Shown piece after piece: positions 35,780-43,404 of a stretch of DNA of 64,000 nucleotides. The translations under genes and the position numbers were made by a program. Numbering within the stretch: the first letter of the stretch is position 1; each line of letters opens with the position of its first letter. Under the pieces are notes generated by a model. That model saw only the letters and a program-made list of their open reading frames with translations, ran no database searches and was not told the DNA's origin. This stretch comes from Hymenobacter canadensis (GTDB lineage: Bacteria; Bacteroidota; Bacteroidia; Cytophagales; Hymenobacteraceae): positions 1,550,001 through 1,614,000 of the forward strand of contig NZ_CP114767.1 of assembly GCF_027359925.1 (NCBI RefSeq), in the 5' to 3' direction.

Positions 35780-36490
35780 TCATGTGAAAGTAATGCGGTA
35801 TTGTATGCCAATTCCGTGAATTAGTTGGGTGAGACGTTCGTACAAGTGCGCTTCACTGTCGTAGTCATGGGGCCTGAGCCAGTAGTGCTTGCAGCGGTGC
35901 CAAAGCCGTTCGATCTGGTTGAGTTCGGGCGAGTAGGCGGGCAGAAACTGTAGACGCAGCCCGCGCCGGGCCCACGCGCGCAGCCGCGCCTGCACGCTGG
36001 CGGCCCGGTGGATGCTGGCGTTGTCGAGCACGAGGATCGTGGGCCGCTCAAGCGTGAAGCTGAACTGCTCGACAGCGGCCACAAACAAGTCGGCTGTGAA
36101 CGCGCCGGCATAGAGCACGCCAGTGAAGGCCTGGGCCGGGTCGCGCGCCTGCCAGAAGCCCAGCAGCGAGTAGCCACCGGTGGGGCCGCGTTCGGCCGGC
36201 ACGCCGTGCGCCGGCTGCCCGCGCCGCTGCCAGGCATGTGAGACGGGTGCCTGGCGCGAAAAGCGGCACTCATCCACGTAGACGACGGCCACCCCGCCGC
36301 TGGCCTCGACCTGATGCAGCAGGGCCAACTCCTGCTGGAAAAAGCCGAACAGCAGGGCATCGCGCCGGGCCCGCAGGCTCTGACGCAGGCGTTTGTAGCA
36401 GAAGCCCAGGCGACGGGCCCAGTAGCAGAGGCGGCTCCGGCTCAGGGCTGGTACGGGCAGGGGGCTGTGCCGGCCCAGCGACTGCGGCAC
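35780..36490 (-). CDS. IS630-family transposase, orfB (DDE domain)
   Basis: 236 codons are open from an internal GTG, but the protein is expected to be made as an orfA-orfB fusion (whole reading 36786 to 35780). The catalytic DDE triad is complete: Asp in VYVDECRFS, Asp in ILVLDNASIH, and Glu in YSPELNQIERLWH. The stop codon lies inside the left terminal repeat, as usual in compact IS elements. The reading frame is -1 relative to orfA. No disruption seen, so the transposase is probably active. Confidence 0.9.
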   Translation of the reverse strand: MPQSLGRHSPLPVPALSRSRLCYWARRLGFCYKRLRQSLRARRDALLFGFFQQELALLHQVEASGGVAVVYVDECRFSRQAPVSHAWQRRGQPAHGVPAERGPTGGYSLLGFWQARDPAQAFTGVLYAGAFTADLFVAAVEQFSFTLERPTILVLDNASIHRAASVQARLRAWARRGLRLQFLPAYSPELNQIERLWHRCKHYWLRPHDYDSEAHLYERLTQLIHGIGIQYRITFT

Positions 36491-36510
36491 CAGGTGGCCC
36501 AGATCAGCCG

Positions 36511-36786
36511 CTAGTTTTTTTGGGCGGCCGCATCCAGGTGGGGTGGCCGGCCCGAGCGGGCCCCTTCGCGCAGGCCGCTCACGCCCTGGGCTCGCCAGCG
36601 TCGCAGCCAGCGGCTGACCGTATCGGCGTCCACAGCAAATAAGGCCGCCAAACGGCTGATGCTCTGGCCTCGGCTGTGGCCCAGCACGGCCTGCGCCCGG
36701 CGGCGCATGCGGTAGTGCGGGCCATGGGCGGCTGCCTGTTCCAACGTCAGCACTTCTGGGCTAGTCAAATCAGTAGTAGCTCGCAT
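36511..36786 (-). CDS. IS630-family transposase, orfA (DNA-binding domain)
   Basis: 91 aa. Helix-turn-helix domain of the IS630/winged-helix type (QSISRLAALFAVDADTVSRWLRRW) that recognises the terminal repeats. It ends in DAAAQKN followed by TAG; the last codons CAA AAA AAC form a slippery heptamer for -1 frameshifting into orfB. ATG at 36786 follows the right terminal repeat by 26 bases. Confidence 0.88.
   Translation of the reverse strand: MRATTDLTSPEVLTLEQAAAHGPHYRMRRRAQAVLGHSRGQSISRLAALFAVDADTVSRWLRRWRAQGVSGLREGARSGRPPHLDAAAQKN
36514..36520 (-). promoter_or_regulatory. Programmed -1 frameshift site A_AAA_AAC
   Basis: In the orfA frame the codons are CAA AAA AAC TAG, so the canonical heptamer A AAA AAC is in phase and immediately precedes the stop. 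Slipping back one base leads to AAA AAA CTA GCG GCT and on into orfB without a stop. Confidence 0.88.
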
Positions 36787-36848
36787 TCAACAAGATATAA
36801 CTTTATGCCCAGCCGCATTACTTTCGCCTCACCACTTAACCGATACAA

Positions 36849-37385
36849 TCAGAACCTGCGCTGCAGAATTTCGCTTAGCATGAAAGCAGCTCGCAGGTCG
36901 GCGGGATTGCGCAGCAGATCCGTGACAGTAGCGCGGGCCGGCTCCTGGGCGCGGGCCTGCTGGCGGGCCCAATAGTCGGCGGGCTCATTGGGGCGGCGGC
37001 TGGCGCGGGGCTGGCTGGCCGCCCGGCGCGCCTCATGCAGCGGCACCTCCAGCGAGCGGGCTTCCGTGCTGGTTTCCAGCGAGGCCGCGGCCGTGGCCCG
37101 TTGTTCCAGGCTGCGGGCCGGAGTTGCCTTTTCGCGCGGCAGGGGCCGGCCAGCCGGCGTCGTCGGCTCGGCCGCCGCCGGGGCGGCAGTAGTGGTGCGG
37201 TTGCCGGCCTGCATCTGCTTCAGCAACTCCTCAAACGAGGCCGCCGGCAACGGGGGCGCCTGGCGCGTGCGGGGTGGGCGCTGCTGTTGCTCACGGGTAG
37301 TAGTGGCCCGGGCTTTCTGCACCATCCGCCAGATAAACACGCCCAGCCCAAGCACTATCCAGAGCAACGTCTGCAGCTTTTCCAT
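36849..37385 (-). CDS. Membrane-anchored protein of unknown function
   Basis: 178 aa. One N-terminal transmembrane helix (about residues 4-20, LQTLLWIVLGLGVFIWRM) is followed by a long Ala/Arg/Pro/Thr-rich, probably unstructured region and a short conserved-looking C terminus (DLLRNPADLRAAFMLSEILQRRF). A C-terminal AFxLSEILxRxx motif is, as I recall, shared by many Bacteroidota proteins of this layout, none characterised. ATG at 37385 gives the anchor directly; earlier starts add a Cys-rich stretch that overlaps the intergenic region. It lies downstream of the acyltransferase on the same strand. Confidence 0.65.
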   Translation of the reverse strand: MEKLQTLLWIVLGLGVFIWRMVQKARATTTREQQQRPPRTRQAPPLPAASFEELLKQMQAGNRTTTAAPAAAEPTTPAGRPLPREKATPARSLEQRATAAASLETSTEARSLEVPLHEARRAASQPRASRRPNEPADYWARQQARAQEPARATVTDLLRNPADLRAAFMLSEILQRRF

Positions 37386-37449
37386 GATCTTGGCCTGAAC
37401 AAATGGTTTAGGAAGGCAACAGCAGGGCCACGCCCTACTCACTACTCAC

Positions 37450-38022
37450 TTATCGTACGCCCTTCTCGGGGAAACGGCCCTGCTTGGTGCGGTAAAAATC
37501 CTTGATTTCCTCCAGGTCTTTTTCGTAGTCGCCGGTGGGCCAGAAGGCGGGGCCGACGCCCGCTTCTTTGTTTTTGTAATCGAGGTAGCCCAGCTGAATA
37601 GGCACCCCTGCCTGGAGGGCGGCGTGGTAGAAGCCCCTGCGCCACTTAGGCTGGTACGAGCGGGTGCCTTCCGGCGTGATGAGAATCACCAGCTCGTCGC
37701 GCTCCTGAAACAACTGCACCATGCCATCCACGAGGCTGTTGTTGCGGCTGCGGTCTACGGCCAGGCCGCCCAGCGCCCGCACCAGCGCCCCCAGCACCGG
37801 AATAGTAGTCCACTCTTTTTTGATAGTGAGCCTCACGTCCACGTCCATCAGAAAGAACGCGGCCCGCGCAAAAATAAAGTCCCAGTTGCTGGTATGGGGC
37901 GCGGCAATCATCATGCTCTTCTTAATGGTGGTGGATGCCCGCGGACCCAGCCGCCAGCCGGCCACCGCAAAAATGGCTTTGGAAACGTAGTACCAGAACG
38001 TAGAGGTTTTGCGAGCGGCCAT
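37450..38022 (-). CDS. PlsC-like 1-acylglycerol-phosphate acyltransferase family protein
   Basis: 190 aa. The acyltransferase box 1 is HTSNWDF (HxxxxD, catalytic), box 2/3 is ITPEGTRS (EGTR, phosphate binding), with GGLAVDRSRN between them. These match PlsC-type enzymes that add acyl chains to lysophospholipids or related lipids at the inner membrane. The protein is shorter than typical PlsC (about 240) and lacks a clear N-terminal membrane helix, like a subgroup common in Bacteroidota, so the acceptor is uncertain. A TAGTTTTG promoter lies 55 bases upstream. Confidence 0.85.
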   Translation of the reverse strand: MAARKTSTFWYYVSKAIFAVAGWRLGPRASTTIKKSMMIAAPHTSNWDFIFARAAFFLMDVDVRLTIKKEWTTIPVLGALVRALGGLAVDRSRNNSLVDGMVQLFQERDELVILITPEGTRSYQPKWRRGFYHAALQAGVPIQLGYLDYKNKEAGVGPAFWPTGDYEKDLEEIKDFYRTKQGRFPEKGVR

Positions 38023-38077
38023 GCAGAAAGAAGCGGAAATAAAGTGGCAGCGGCGGAATGCCGGAGCTGCCGGAAGG

Positions 38078-38085
38078 CAAAACTA
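38078..38085 (-). promoter_or_regulatory. TAnnTTTG promoter of the acyltransferase gene
   Basis: TAGTTTTG on the minus strand, 55 bases before the ATG at 38022. Confidence 0.55.
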
Positions 38086-38106
38086 GGAAAATGTAAGGTA
38101 AGCCGC

Positions 38107-38946
38107 TTACTCCGGCTTTAGCGGGCTGGCCGGCGCGGCCAGCAGCGCCCGCAGCGCCGAGGCCTGCGCCAGCGTGTAGTGGTAGCCGATATCGAACAGC
38201 TCCTGCCCGCGCCGGTAGTCCAGCGGGCGGTAGGCCCGCAGCTCCGGCGGCTCCAGCAGCAGCTGGCACTGCTGCTTGCTGAGCGTGCTGTTGGCCCCGA
38301 TAACCAGGTTGAGGGTGCGTTCCACCAAGCCCCGGAAGCTCGTGACGCGGCCGCCCGTATTGGTCGGGATGCAGTTGACGGCCACCACCGGCCAGCCCCG
38401 GCCCAGCAGCGCGTCCACGGGCAGGTTGTTGAGCAGGCCCCCATCCACCAGCTGCAGGCCCTGGTACTCCACGGGCCGGTACAGCACCGGCACCGCCGAC
38501 GAGGCCAGCAGCGGCGGAATCAGGGGGCCCTGCGCAAAGTACACCGAGGCCCCGGCGGTCAGGTCGGTGGCCACCAGCGTCAGGGGCAGGCGCAGGCTCT
38601 CAAAGGTGCAGTCGGCCCCCAGATGCCGGGCAAAAAGCGCCTCCACCGCCCCTAGCTGCAGCAAACCGTAGCGGCTGAAAGCCGGCCGGGTGAGCCGCGT
38701 GATGCTTATGCCCATAAACAGCTCCAGAATCTGGCGGGGCGCAAACCCGGCCGCGTAAAACGCCCCCACAATGGCCCCCGACGACACGCCAGCCAGCGCC
38801 GCCACCGGCAGCCCCAGCTCGTCGAGGGCGGCCAGCACACCCAAGTGGGCCAGCCCCCGCGCCCCGCCCCCCGACAGGGCCAGGGCCAGGCCAGGGTTCG
38901 TTGCTGAAGGTTGGCTGGTGCTTGTTGGCTTCTCGGTCAGCGTCAC
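38107..38946 (-). CDS. Patatin-like phospholipase family protein
   Basis: 279 aa. Patatin signatures: oxyanion loop SGGGARGLAHLGVL (about residues 25-38), nucleophile Ser in AGVSSGAIVG (GxSxG), and catalytic Asp in VDGGLLNN. This is the Ser-Asp dyad lipase fold of RssA/patatin proteins, which hydrolyse acyl esters of lipids. No signal peptide, so a cytoplasmic enzyme. The start is a GTG at 38946; the first 18 residues are Thr/Ser-rich and may be dispensable, so the true start is uncertain. It sits with an acyltransferase and the fatty-acid gene accA, a loose lipid-related group. Confidence 0.88.
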   Translation of the reverse strand: MTLTEKPTSTSQPSATNPGLALALSGGGARGLAHLGVLAALDELGLPVAALAGVSSGAIVGAFYAAGFAPRQILELFMGISITRLTRPAFSRYGLLQLGAVEALFARHLGADCTFESLRLPLTLVATDLTAGASVYFAQGPLIPPLLASSAVPVLYRPVEYQGLQLVDGGLLNNLPVDALLGRGWPVVAVNCIPTNTGGRVTSFRGLVERTLNLVIGANSTLSKQQCQLLLEPPELRAYRPLDYRRGQELFDIGYHYTLAQASALRALLAAPASPLKPE

Positions 38947-39009
38947 GGTGCCGGTGGTACTAGTGTCAACTCACAACGAAAAACCACTGCCAAAAGGCGA
39001 AAAACGACC

Positions 39010-39858
39010 TTACAGCTCCGACAAGCGGAACGTCTCGGCCAGGCGCACGCCCTTTTCGGTGTGCTGCACGGTGCAGCACTCGTGGGCGGCATCGTGCTCC
39101 AGCACCAGCACCCAGTTTTCGTCGGCGGCGCGACGCAGCACCTGCTCCTTTTCGGTCAGGGTCTGCAGCGGGCGCACGTCGTAGCCCATTACGTAGGGCA
39201 GTGGAATGTGGGCGGCGCTGGGCAGCAGGTCGGCCATGAAGGCGAGCTTACGGCCTTTGTAGTCGAGTAGCGGCACCATCATCTTCTCGGTGTGGCCGTC
39301 GGCGAAGATGATATCCTGCACCGCGCGTAGCTCCGCCGGCACTCCGGCGGCCGAATCAATAAAGCGCAGGTGGCCGCTCTCCTGGATGGGCAGAATGTTT
39401 TCCCGCAGAAAACTGGCTTTTTCACGCGGGTTGGGCGTCACGGCCCAGTCCCAGTGGCTCTGGTTGCTCCAATAGGTGGCGTTCGGGAAGGCCAGCTCCA
39501 GCTGGCCGGCGGCCGTGCGTACCACCGAGCCGCCGCAGTGGTCGAAGTGCAGGTGCGTCAGGAATACGTCCGTAATATCGGCCGACGTGTAGCCCAGCCG
39601 GCGCAGGGACTTCTCCAGCGTATCGTCACCGTGCAGGTAGAAGTGGCCCCGGAACTTCTCGTCCTGCTTCTCGCCGATGCCGTTGTCGATCAGCAGCAGC
39701 CGGCCGTTGTCTTCCACCAGCAGGCAGCGCATGGCCCAGGTGCACATGTTGTTGGCGTCGGCGGGCACCAGCTTCTGCCACATGCTTTTGGGCACCACGC
39801 CAAACATGGCGCCGCCATCGAGTTTAAACAGGCCGGTATCGAGGGTGTGAACGGTCAT
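39010..39858 (-). CDS. MBL-fold metallo-hydrolase
   Basis: 282 aa. The di-zinc motif HLHFDHCGG (HxHxDH) is at about residues 100-108, followed by the other metal ligands in FADGHTEKM (His) and FMADLLPSAAHI (Asp). The layout, without a partner domain, resembles lactonase/quorum-quenching-like and YtnP-type members of the metallo-beta-lactamase superfamily, but the substrate is unknown. ATG at 39858. Upstream lies a family B palindromic element and accA on the same strand. Confidence 0.87.
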   Translation of the reverse strand: MTVHTLDTGLFKLDGGAMFGVVPKSMWQKLVPADANNMCTWAMRCLLVEDNGRLLLIDNGIGEKQDEKFRGHFYLHGDDTLEKSLRRLGYTSADITDVFLTHLHFDHCGGSVVRTAAGQLELAFPNATYWSNQSHWDWAVTPNPREKASFLRENILPIQESGHLRFIDSAAGVPAELRAVQDIIFADGHTEKMMVPLLDYKGRKLAFMADLLPSAAHIPLPYVMGYDVRPLQTLTEKEQVLRRAADENWVLVLEHDAAHECCTVQHTEKGVRLAETFRLSEL

Positions 39859-39908
39859 GGGAATTAGGTTAGGTGAATTAGATTGGGAGGGTAAAGGAAT
39901 AAAAAAAT

Positions 39909-40008
39909 GTCATCCTGAGCGGAGCGAAGGACCTGATGCCACCTGAACAATGAGCGTGGTCACGACTCGTTCAGGTATTATCAGGTCCTTCGCTCCGCTC
40001 AGGATGAC
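39909..40008. repeat. Palindromic element, family B copy 4
   Basis: GTCATCCTGAGCGGAGCGAA and its complement at 39989-40008 are perfect outer arms (extending through GGACCTGAT/ATCAGGTCC with small changes). Inner part CCTGAACAATGAG / CTCGTTCAGG. Located between accA and the MBL gene. Confidence 0.92.
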
Positions 40009-40031
40009 AGGGATTTTTGCTGCAAACTCCT

Positions 40032-40979
40032 TTATTCCAGCACCACGCCCATAGCCGCAAACTTGTCGATGCGCTGGCTGATGCGTTCCTCGGTGGGCAG
40101 GGCTTCCAGCTCGTCGAGGGTTTTGAGGATAGTTTTCTTCAGGGTTTTGATCATGGTGGTCGTGTCGGTGTGGGCGCCGCCCAGGGGCTCCTTCACGATG
40201 CCGTCCACGAGCTTATTGCCCAGCATGTCGGTGGCCGTGAGCTTGAGGGCCTCGGCCGCCTGCTCCTTATAGTCCCAGCTGCGCCACAGGATGCTGCTGC
40301 ACGATTCTGGTGAAATCACTGAGTACCAAGTATTTTCCAGCATCAGCACCCGGTCGCCGATGGCAATGCCCAAGGCACCGCCCGAGGCGCCTTCGCCGAT
40401 GATGATGCAAATGACGGGCACCTTCAGCAGGAACATTTCCTTGAGGTTGCGGGCAATGGCCTCGCCCTGCCCCCGCTCCTCGGCCTCCAGGCCCGGAAAG
40501 GCGCCCGGCGTGTCGATGAGCGTCACGATAGGCTTGCCGAACTTCTCGGCCAGCTTCATCAGGCGCAGGGCCTTGCGGTAGCCCTCGGGGTTGGGCATGC
40601 CGAAGTTGCGGAACTGCCGCTGCTTGGTGTTGCGCCCCTTCTGCTGCCCGATGAACATCACCGAGCGGCCGTCGATTTCGGCGAAACCGCCCACCATAGC
40701 CTTGTCGTCAGCCACGGTCCGGTCGCCGTGCAGCTCCACAAACTTCTCGGTCATGCCCTCAATATAGTCGAGGGTGTAGGGCCGGTCGGGGTGGCGCGAG
40801 AGCTGCACGCGCTGCCAGCGGGTCAGGTTGGCGTAGGTTTCCTTTTTAAGGGTCTTGATTTTGGCTTCGAGGGCCGCTACGGCGTCCGAAACGTCCACCT
40901 GGCTATCGAGCGCCAGCTGTTGCATTTCACGGAGCTTGCCTTCGAGTACGGCAATTGGTTGTTCAAAATCGAGGAGCAT
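40032..40979 (-). CDS. accA: Acetyl-CoA carboxylase carboxyltransferase subunit alpha
   Basis: 315 aa, the usual length. AccA with AccD moves the carboxyl group from biotin to acetyl-CoA, making malonyl-CoA for fatty-acid synthesis. Visible: N-terminal helical part ([17 protein letters not shown]), [32 protein letters not shown] and the oxyanion-forming glycines in [20 protein letters not shown], then [21 protein letters not shown] at 40979 is chosen; the frame is open further but that sequence includes the promoter. AccD is elsewhere. TACCTTTG promoter 45 bases upstream. Confidence 0.95.
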   Translation of the reverse strand: MLLDFEQPIAVLEGKLREMQQLALDSQVDVSDAVAALEAKIKTLKKETYANLTRWQRVQLSRHPDRPYTLDYIEGMTEKFVELHGDRTVADDKAMVGGFAEIDGRSVMFIGQQKGRNTKQRQFRNFGMPNPEGYRKALRLMKLAEKFGKPIVTLIDTPGAFPGLEAEERGQGEAIARNLKEMFLLKVPVICIIIGEGASGGALGIAIGDRVLMLENTWYSVISPESCSSILWRSWDYKEQAAEALKLTATDMLGNKLVDGIVKEPLGGAHTDTTTMIKTLKKTILKTLDELEALPTEERISQRIDKFAAMGVVLE

Positions 40980-41023
40980 TGCCACGGCAGAATGCGTCAG
41001 GGTTGCGGAGTGAGAGAAGAAAG

Positions 41024-41031
41024 CAAAGGTA
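41024..41031 (-). promoter_or_regulatory. TAnnTTTG promoter of accA
   Basis: TACCTTTG on the minus strand, 45 bases before the accA ATG. Confidence 0.65.
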
Positions 41032-41152
41032 AGCGAAGGGCCGGATACCGCGCACTGCCCCCACCCGCTGATTTTTGCAAAAACATTTTCCCCTGACTGC
41101 CAGCACAAAACAAGGGTAGCGGCAGTTTTTTTGAATCTTTTTTGAACGCGGG

Positions 41153-41184
41153 GTTGCACGGTCCGGACCGGCACCTTACTTTTG
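41153..41184 (+). promoter_or_regulatory. Promoter of tRNA-Asp copy 1
   Basis: TTG near 41154 and TACTTTTG at 41177-41184 with a 20-base spacer. The same layout (TTTGCAC, about 20 bases, TAnnTTTG, then ATCATCAAAACGGAA) precedes the second copy, so the promoter is duplicated with the tRNA. Confidence 0.75.
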
Positions 41185-41230
41185 CATCATCAAAACGGAA
41201 GGACACACGGTCTGCCCGCAATGATGAACT

Positions 41231-41304
41231 GGTTCGGTAGTTCAGTTGGTTAGAATGCCGCCCTGTCACGGCGGAGGTCGCGGGTTCGAGTCCCGTCCGG
41301 ACCG
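41231..41304 (+). tRNA. tRNA-Asp(GTC), copy 1
   Basis: 74 bases. Acceptor stem GGTTCGG pairs with CCGGACC (one T-G pair), discriminator G, no encoded CCA. D arm GTTCAGTTGGTTAGAAT, anticodon stem CCGCC/GGCGG with loop CTGTCAC (anticodon GTC), T arm GCGGG-TTCGAGT-CCCGT. Identical to the copy at 47339. Confidence 0.96.
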
Positions 41305-41305
41305 C

Positions 41306-41338
41306 AAAGGCCCTTCAGAGTAATCTGAAGGGCCTTTT
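41306..41338 (+). terminator. Terminator of tRNA-Asp copy 1
   Basis: AAAGGCCCTTCAGA-GTAA-TCTGAAGGGCCTTTT directly after the tRNA. Confidence 0.88.
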
Positions 41339-41415
41339 GCTTTTTCCGGCCCTGTGAGTTGAGCAAGCATCTGCTTTATTCAACCGAGCGGTAGCCTTGC
41401 TGGGGCGCGGCGGTG

Positions 41416-41423
41416 CATCTTTG
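41416..41423 (+). promoter_or_regulatory. TAnnTTTG-like promoter, four bases from the DUF6377 gene start
   Basis: CATCTTTG (one mismatch at the first base) ends four bases before the GTG at 41428. Confidence 0.55.
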
Positions 41424-41427
41424 TCGG

Positions 41428-43053
41428 GTGAGAATTCTGCTGCTCGTCTTCGCTTTTACTTTCCAGAGCCTGATGGGCCGGGCGCAGCCGGCGGCGCCCA
41501 CTCCCCTGCTGCGCAACCTGCAAACGGCCCTGGCCCACAAAACCACCTACGACCAGCAGCGGCAGCAGCGCATTGCCGTGCTTACGGCCGCCTTTCGGGC
41601 CAGCCCAGCCAACCCGGAAGCCCGTTTCGGGCTGGGCTTGCGCATTTACGAGGAGTACAAGGCGTTTCAGTACGACTCAGCGTTTGTGTACAGCCAGCAA
41701 CTCACGCAGCTGGCCCGGCAGCTCAATAGCCCCGAGAAAACGGAGCTGGCCCGGCTGAAGCTGGCGTTTATCCTGCTCTCGTCAGGCATGTTCAAGGAAA
41801 CCTTCGAGGAACTGAGCCGCATCCGGCCGGTCTACCTGAGCCGGGCCGATCGGCAGGATTTCTACTTCCTGCAGGCCCGCGCCTACAGCGACCTGGGCGA
41901 CTTCAACCAGGACCAAGTGTACCGCCCCGCCTACCACGCCCGGGCCCTGGCCTACGCCGATTCGGCGCTGCGCTACAGCCGGCCCGGCTCCTACGAGCAG
42001 CTGGCCGTGCAGCAGTTCAAGACCGCCAAAAGCGGGCAGCTGCGCCAGGGCCTGGCCCTGTACCGGCAGATCCAGCGGCTGCCGCAGCTCACGCAGCACC
42101 AACTGGCCGTGAGTGCCAGCACCACGGCCTACATTCATACGCTACTGGGGCAGGAAGACCAGGCCTTCGCGCTGCTGCTGGTGTCGGCGGCGGCCGACGT
42201 GAAATCGGCCACCAAGGAAACCGTGGCCATCTTCCAGCTCTCGGAGTACTGCTACCGGCGCGGCGACCTGGAAAACGCCTACGCCTTTATCAAGGAGGCG
42301 CGGGCGCAGGCCACGTTCTACAAGGCCCGGCAGCGGCAGCTGGAAATCAGCCACATTTCCTCCGTCATCGAGGGGCAGAAGATCAGCATTATTGAGCAGC
42401 AGCGCCGTTCGCTGCGGCTGTACGCCGGGGCCGTAACGCTGCTGGCGCTGTTTGTGGTGGCGTTTATCGGGGTGATCTGGCGGCAGCTGCGCAAGCTGCA
42501 GCGGGCCGGCCGTCTGATTTCGGCCACCAACCAGGCGCTGCAGGAGCGCAACCAGGAGCTGGGCCGCCTGAACACGGGCCTGCACGAGGCCAGCCAGATC
42601 AAGCAGGAGTACATCGGCTACTACTTCCATAACAACTCGCAGCTGCTCGACCGGCTGGAAACGCTGAAAAAGGCGCTCGATACGCAGCTCGGCAGCAAGC
42701 AGTACGGGGCCGTGCAGCGGCTGGTGAGTGGCCTCAATATCCGGCAGCAGCGCCAGGAACTGTTGCGCGGCTTCGACGCGGTGTTTCTGCGGCTGTTCCC
42801 GCAGTTCATCCCGCAGTTCAACGCCCTGTTCCGGCCCGAAGACCAGTTCCAGCTCCCCGATGACCAGCTGCTAAGCACCGAGCTACGCATCTTCGCCCTC
42901 ATCCGCCTAGGCATTCAGGACAGCGAGCAAATCAGCCGGATGCTGGGCTATTCCATCAACACCATCTACACCTACAAAACCCGGGTGAAGAACCGCTCGA
43001 CAGTCCCGAACGAGGAATTCGAGGCCCGGATCATGGCCATTGAGGCGGTGTGA
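41428..43053 (+). CDS. DUF6377-type membrane regulator with TPR-like sensor and HTH-like C terminus
   Basis: 541 aa. A signal peptide ([17 protein letters not shown], cleavage near GRA-QP) precedes a periplasmic helical-repeat region (about 25-330), one transmembrane helix (about 332-352, [20 protein letters not shown]), a cytoplasmic coiled coil, and a C-terminal domain with [37 protein letters not shown], which looks like a LuxR-type helix-turn-helix. This is the layout of Bacteroidota one-component regulators beside polysaccharide genes (compare SusR). GTG at 41428 is favoured by the signal peptide and the promoter. It precedes GH97 and GH13 genes and probably senses maltodextrins, by context. 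Confidence 0.8.
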   Translation: MRILLLVFAFTFQSLMGRAQPAAPTPLLRNLQTALAHKTTYDQQRQQRIAVLTAAFRASPANPEARFGLGLRIYEEYKAFQYDSAFVYSQQLTQLARQLNSPEKTELARLKLAFILLSSGMFKETFEELSRIRPVYLSRADRQDFYFLQARAYSDLGDFNQDQVYRPAYHARALAYADSALRYSRPGSYEQLAVQQFKTAKSGQLRQGLALYRQIQRLPQLTQHQLAVSASTTAYIHTLLGQEDQAFALLLVSAAADVKSATKETVAIFQLSEYCYRRGDLENAYAFIKEARAQATFYKARQRQLEISHISSVIEGQKISIIEQQRRSLRLYAGAVTLLALFVVAFIGVIWRQLRKLQRAGRLISATNQALQERNQELGRLNTGLHEASQIKQEYIGYYFHNNSQLLDRLETLKKALDTQLGSKQYGAVQRLVSGLNIRQQRQELLRGFDAVFLRLFPQFIPQFNALFRPEDQFQLPDDQLLSTELRIFALIRLGIQDSEQISRMLGYSINTIYTYKTRVKNRSTVPNEEFEARIMAIEAV

Positions 43054-43074
43054 TTGGGGCGGCAATAACCTCCT

Positions 43075-43159
43075 GTCATCCTGAGCGGAGCGAAGGACCT
43101 TATCACGTTACAACGATTCGGTCTGGTGTAGTAAGGTCCTTCGCTCCGCTCAGGATGAC
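43075..43159. repeat. Palindromic element, family B copy 5
   Basis: GTCATCCTGAGCGGAGCGAA and its complement are perfect arms, extended through GGACCTTA/TAAGGTCC. Nearly identical in its arms to the copy at 39909. The rest of the 351-base gap before the GH97 gene (43160-43404) is AT-rich with TATATTTT near 43281 as a possible promoter, and no gene. Confidence 0.92.
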
Positions 43160-43404
43160 ACGGCTAGGGCTGGCTACGCCCTCATTTTAACAACTTTTGC
43201 AGGCAATATCCCGTCTATATTTTCACCAACGATTTCCATATTAAAAACCTGTAAATCAATTATTTAACATCAATACCTGATTATATTTTCTTGACGCGGA
43301 CTTGATAAGTTTCGGGCGCGCGCACGGCGGGCGTGCTTTGTGGTGTTCTGGGCTGACAGTTGGTCCAGCCGACACGCTCCGCTCCCCTTCTCTATCCAAT
43401 TCCC

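Larger units (their letters stand above)
35771..36840 (-). mobile_element. IS630-family insertion sequence, apparently intact
   Basis: Terminal inverted repeats at 35771-35798 and 36813-36840 (start GTTAAGTGGT, end GAAAGTAATGCGG when read inward) match at about 24 of 28 positions. TA dinucleotides in both GTTAAG ends (35773-35774 and 36837-36838) would be the duplicated TA target of this family, giving an element body of about 1,062 bases. It encodes orfA and orfB joined by a -1 frameshift. It sits between the light-sensing operon and a minus-strand gene, only nine bases past that gene's stop. Confidence 0.88.

Noticed and set aside
31092-36840. Light operon as an IS-borne composite transposon
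   Set aside because: Only one IS copy is present and no second copy or inverted end is found upstream of the heme oxygenase gene.
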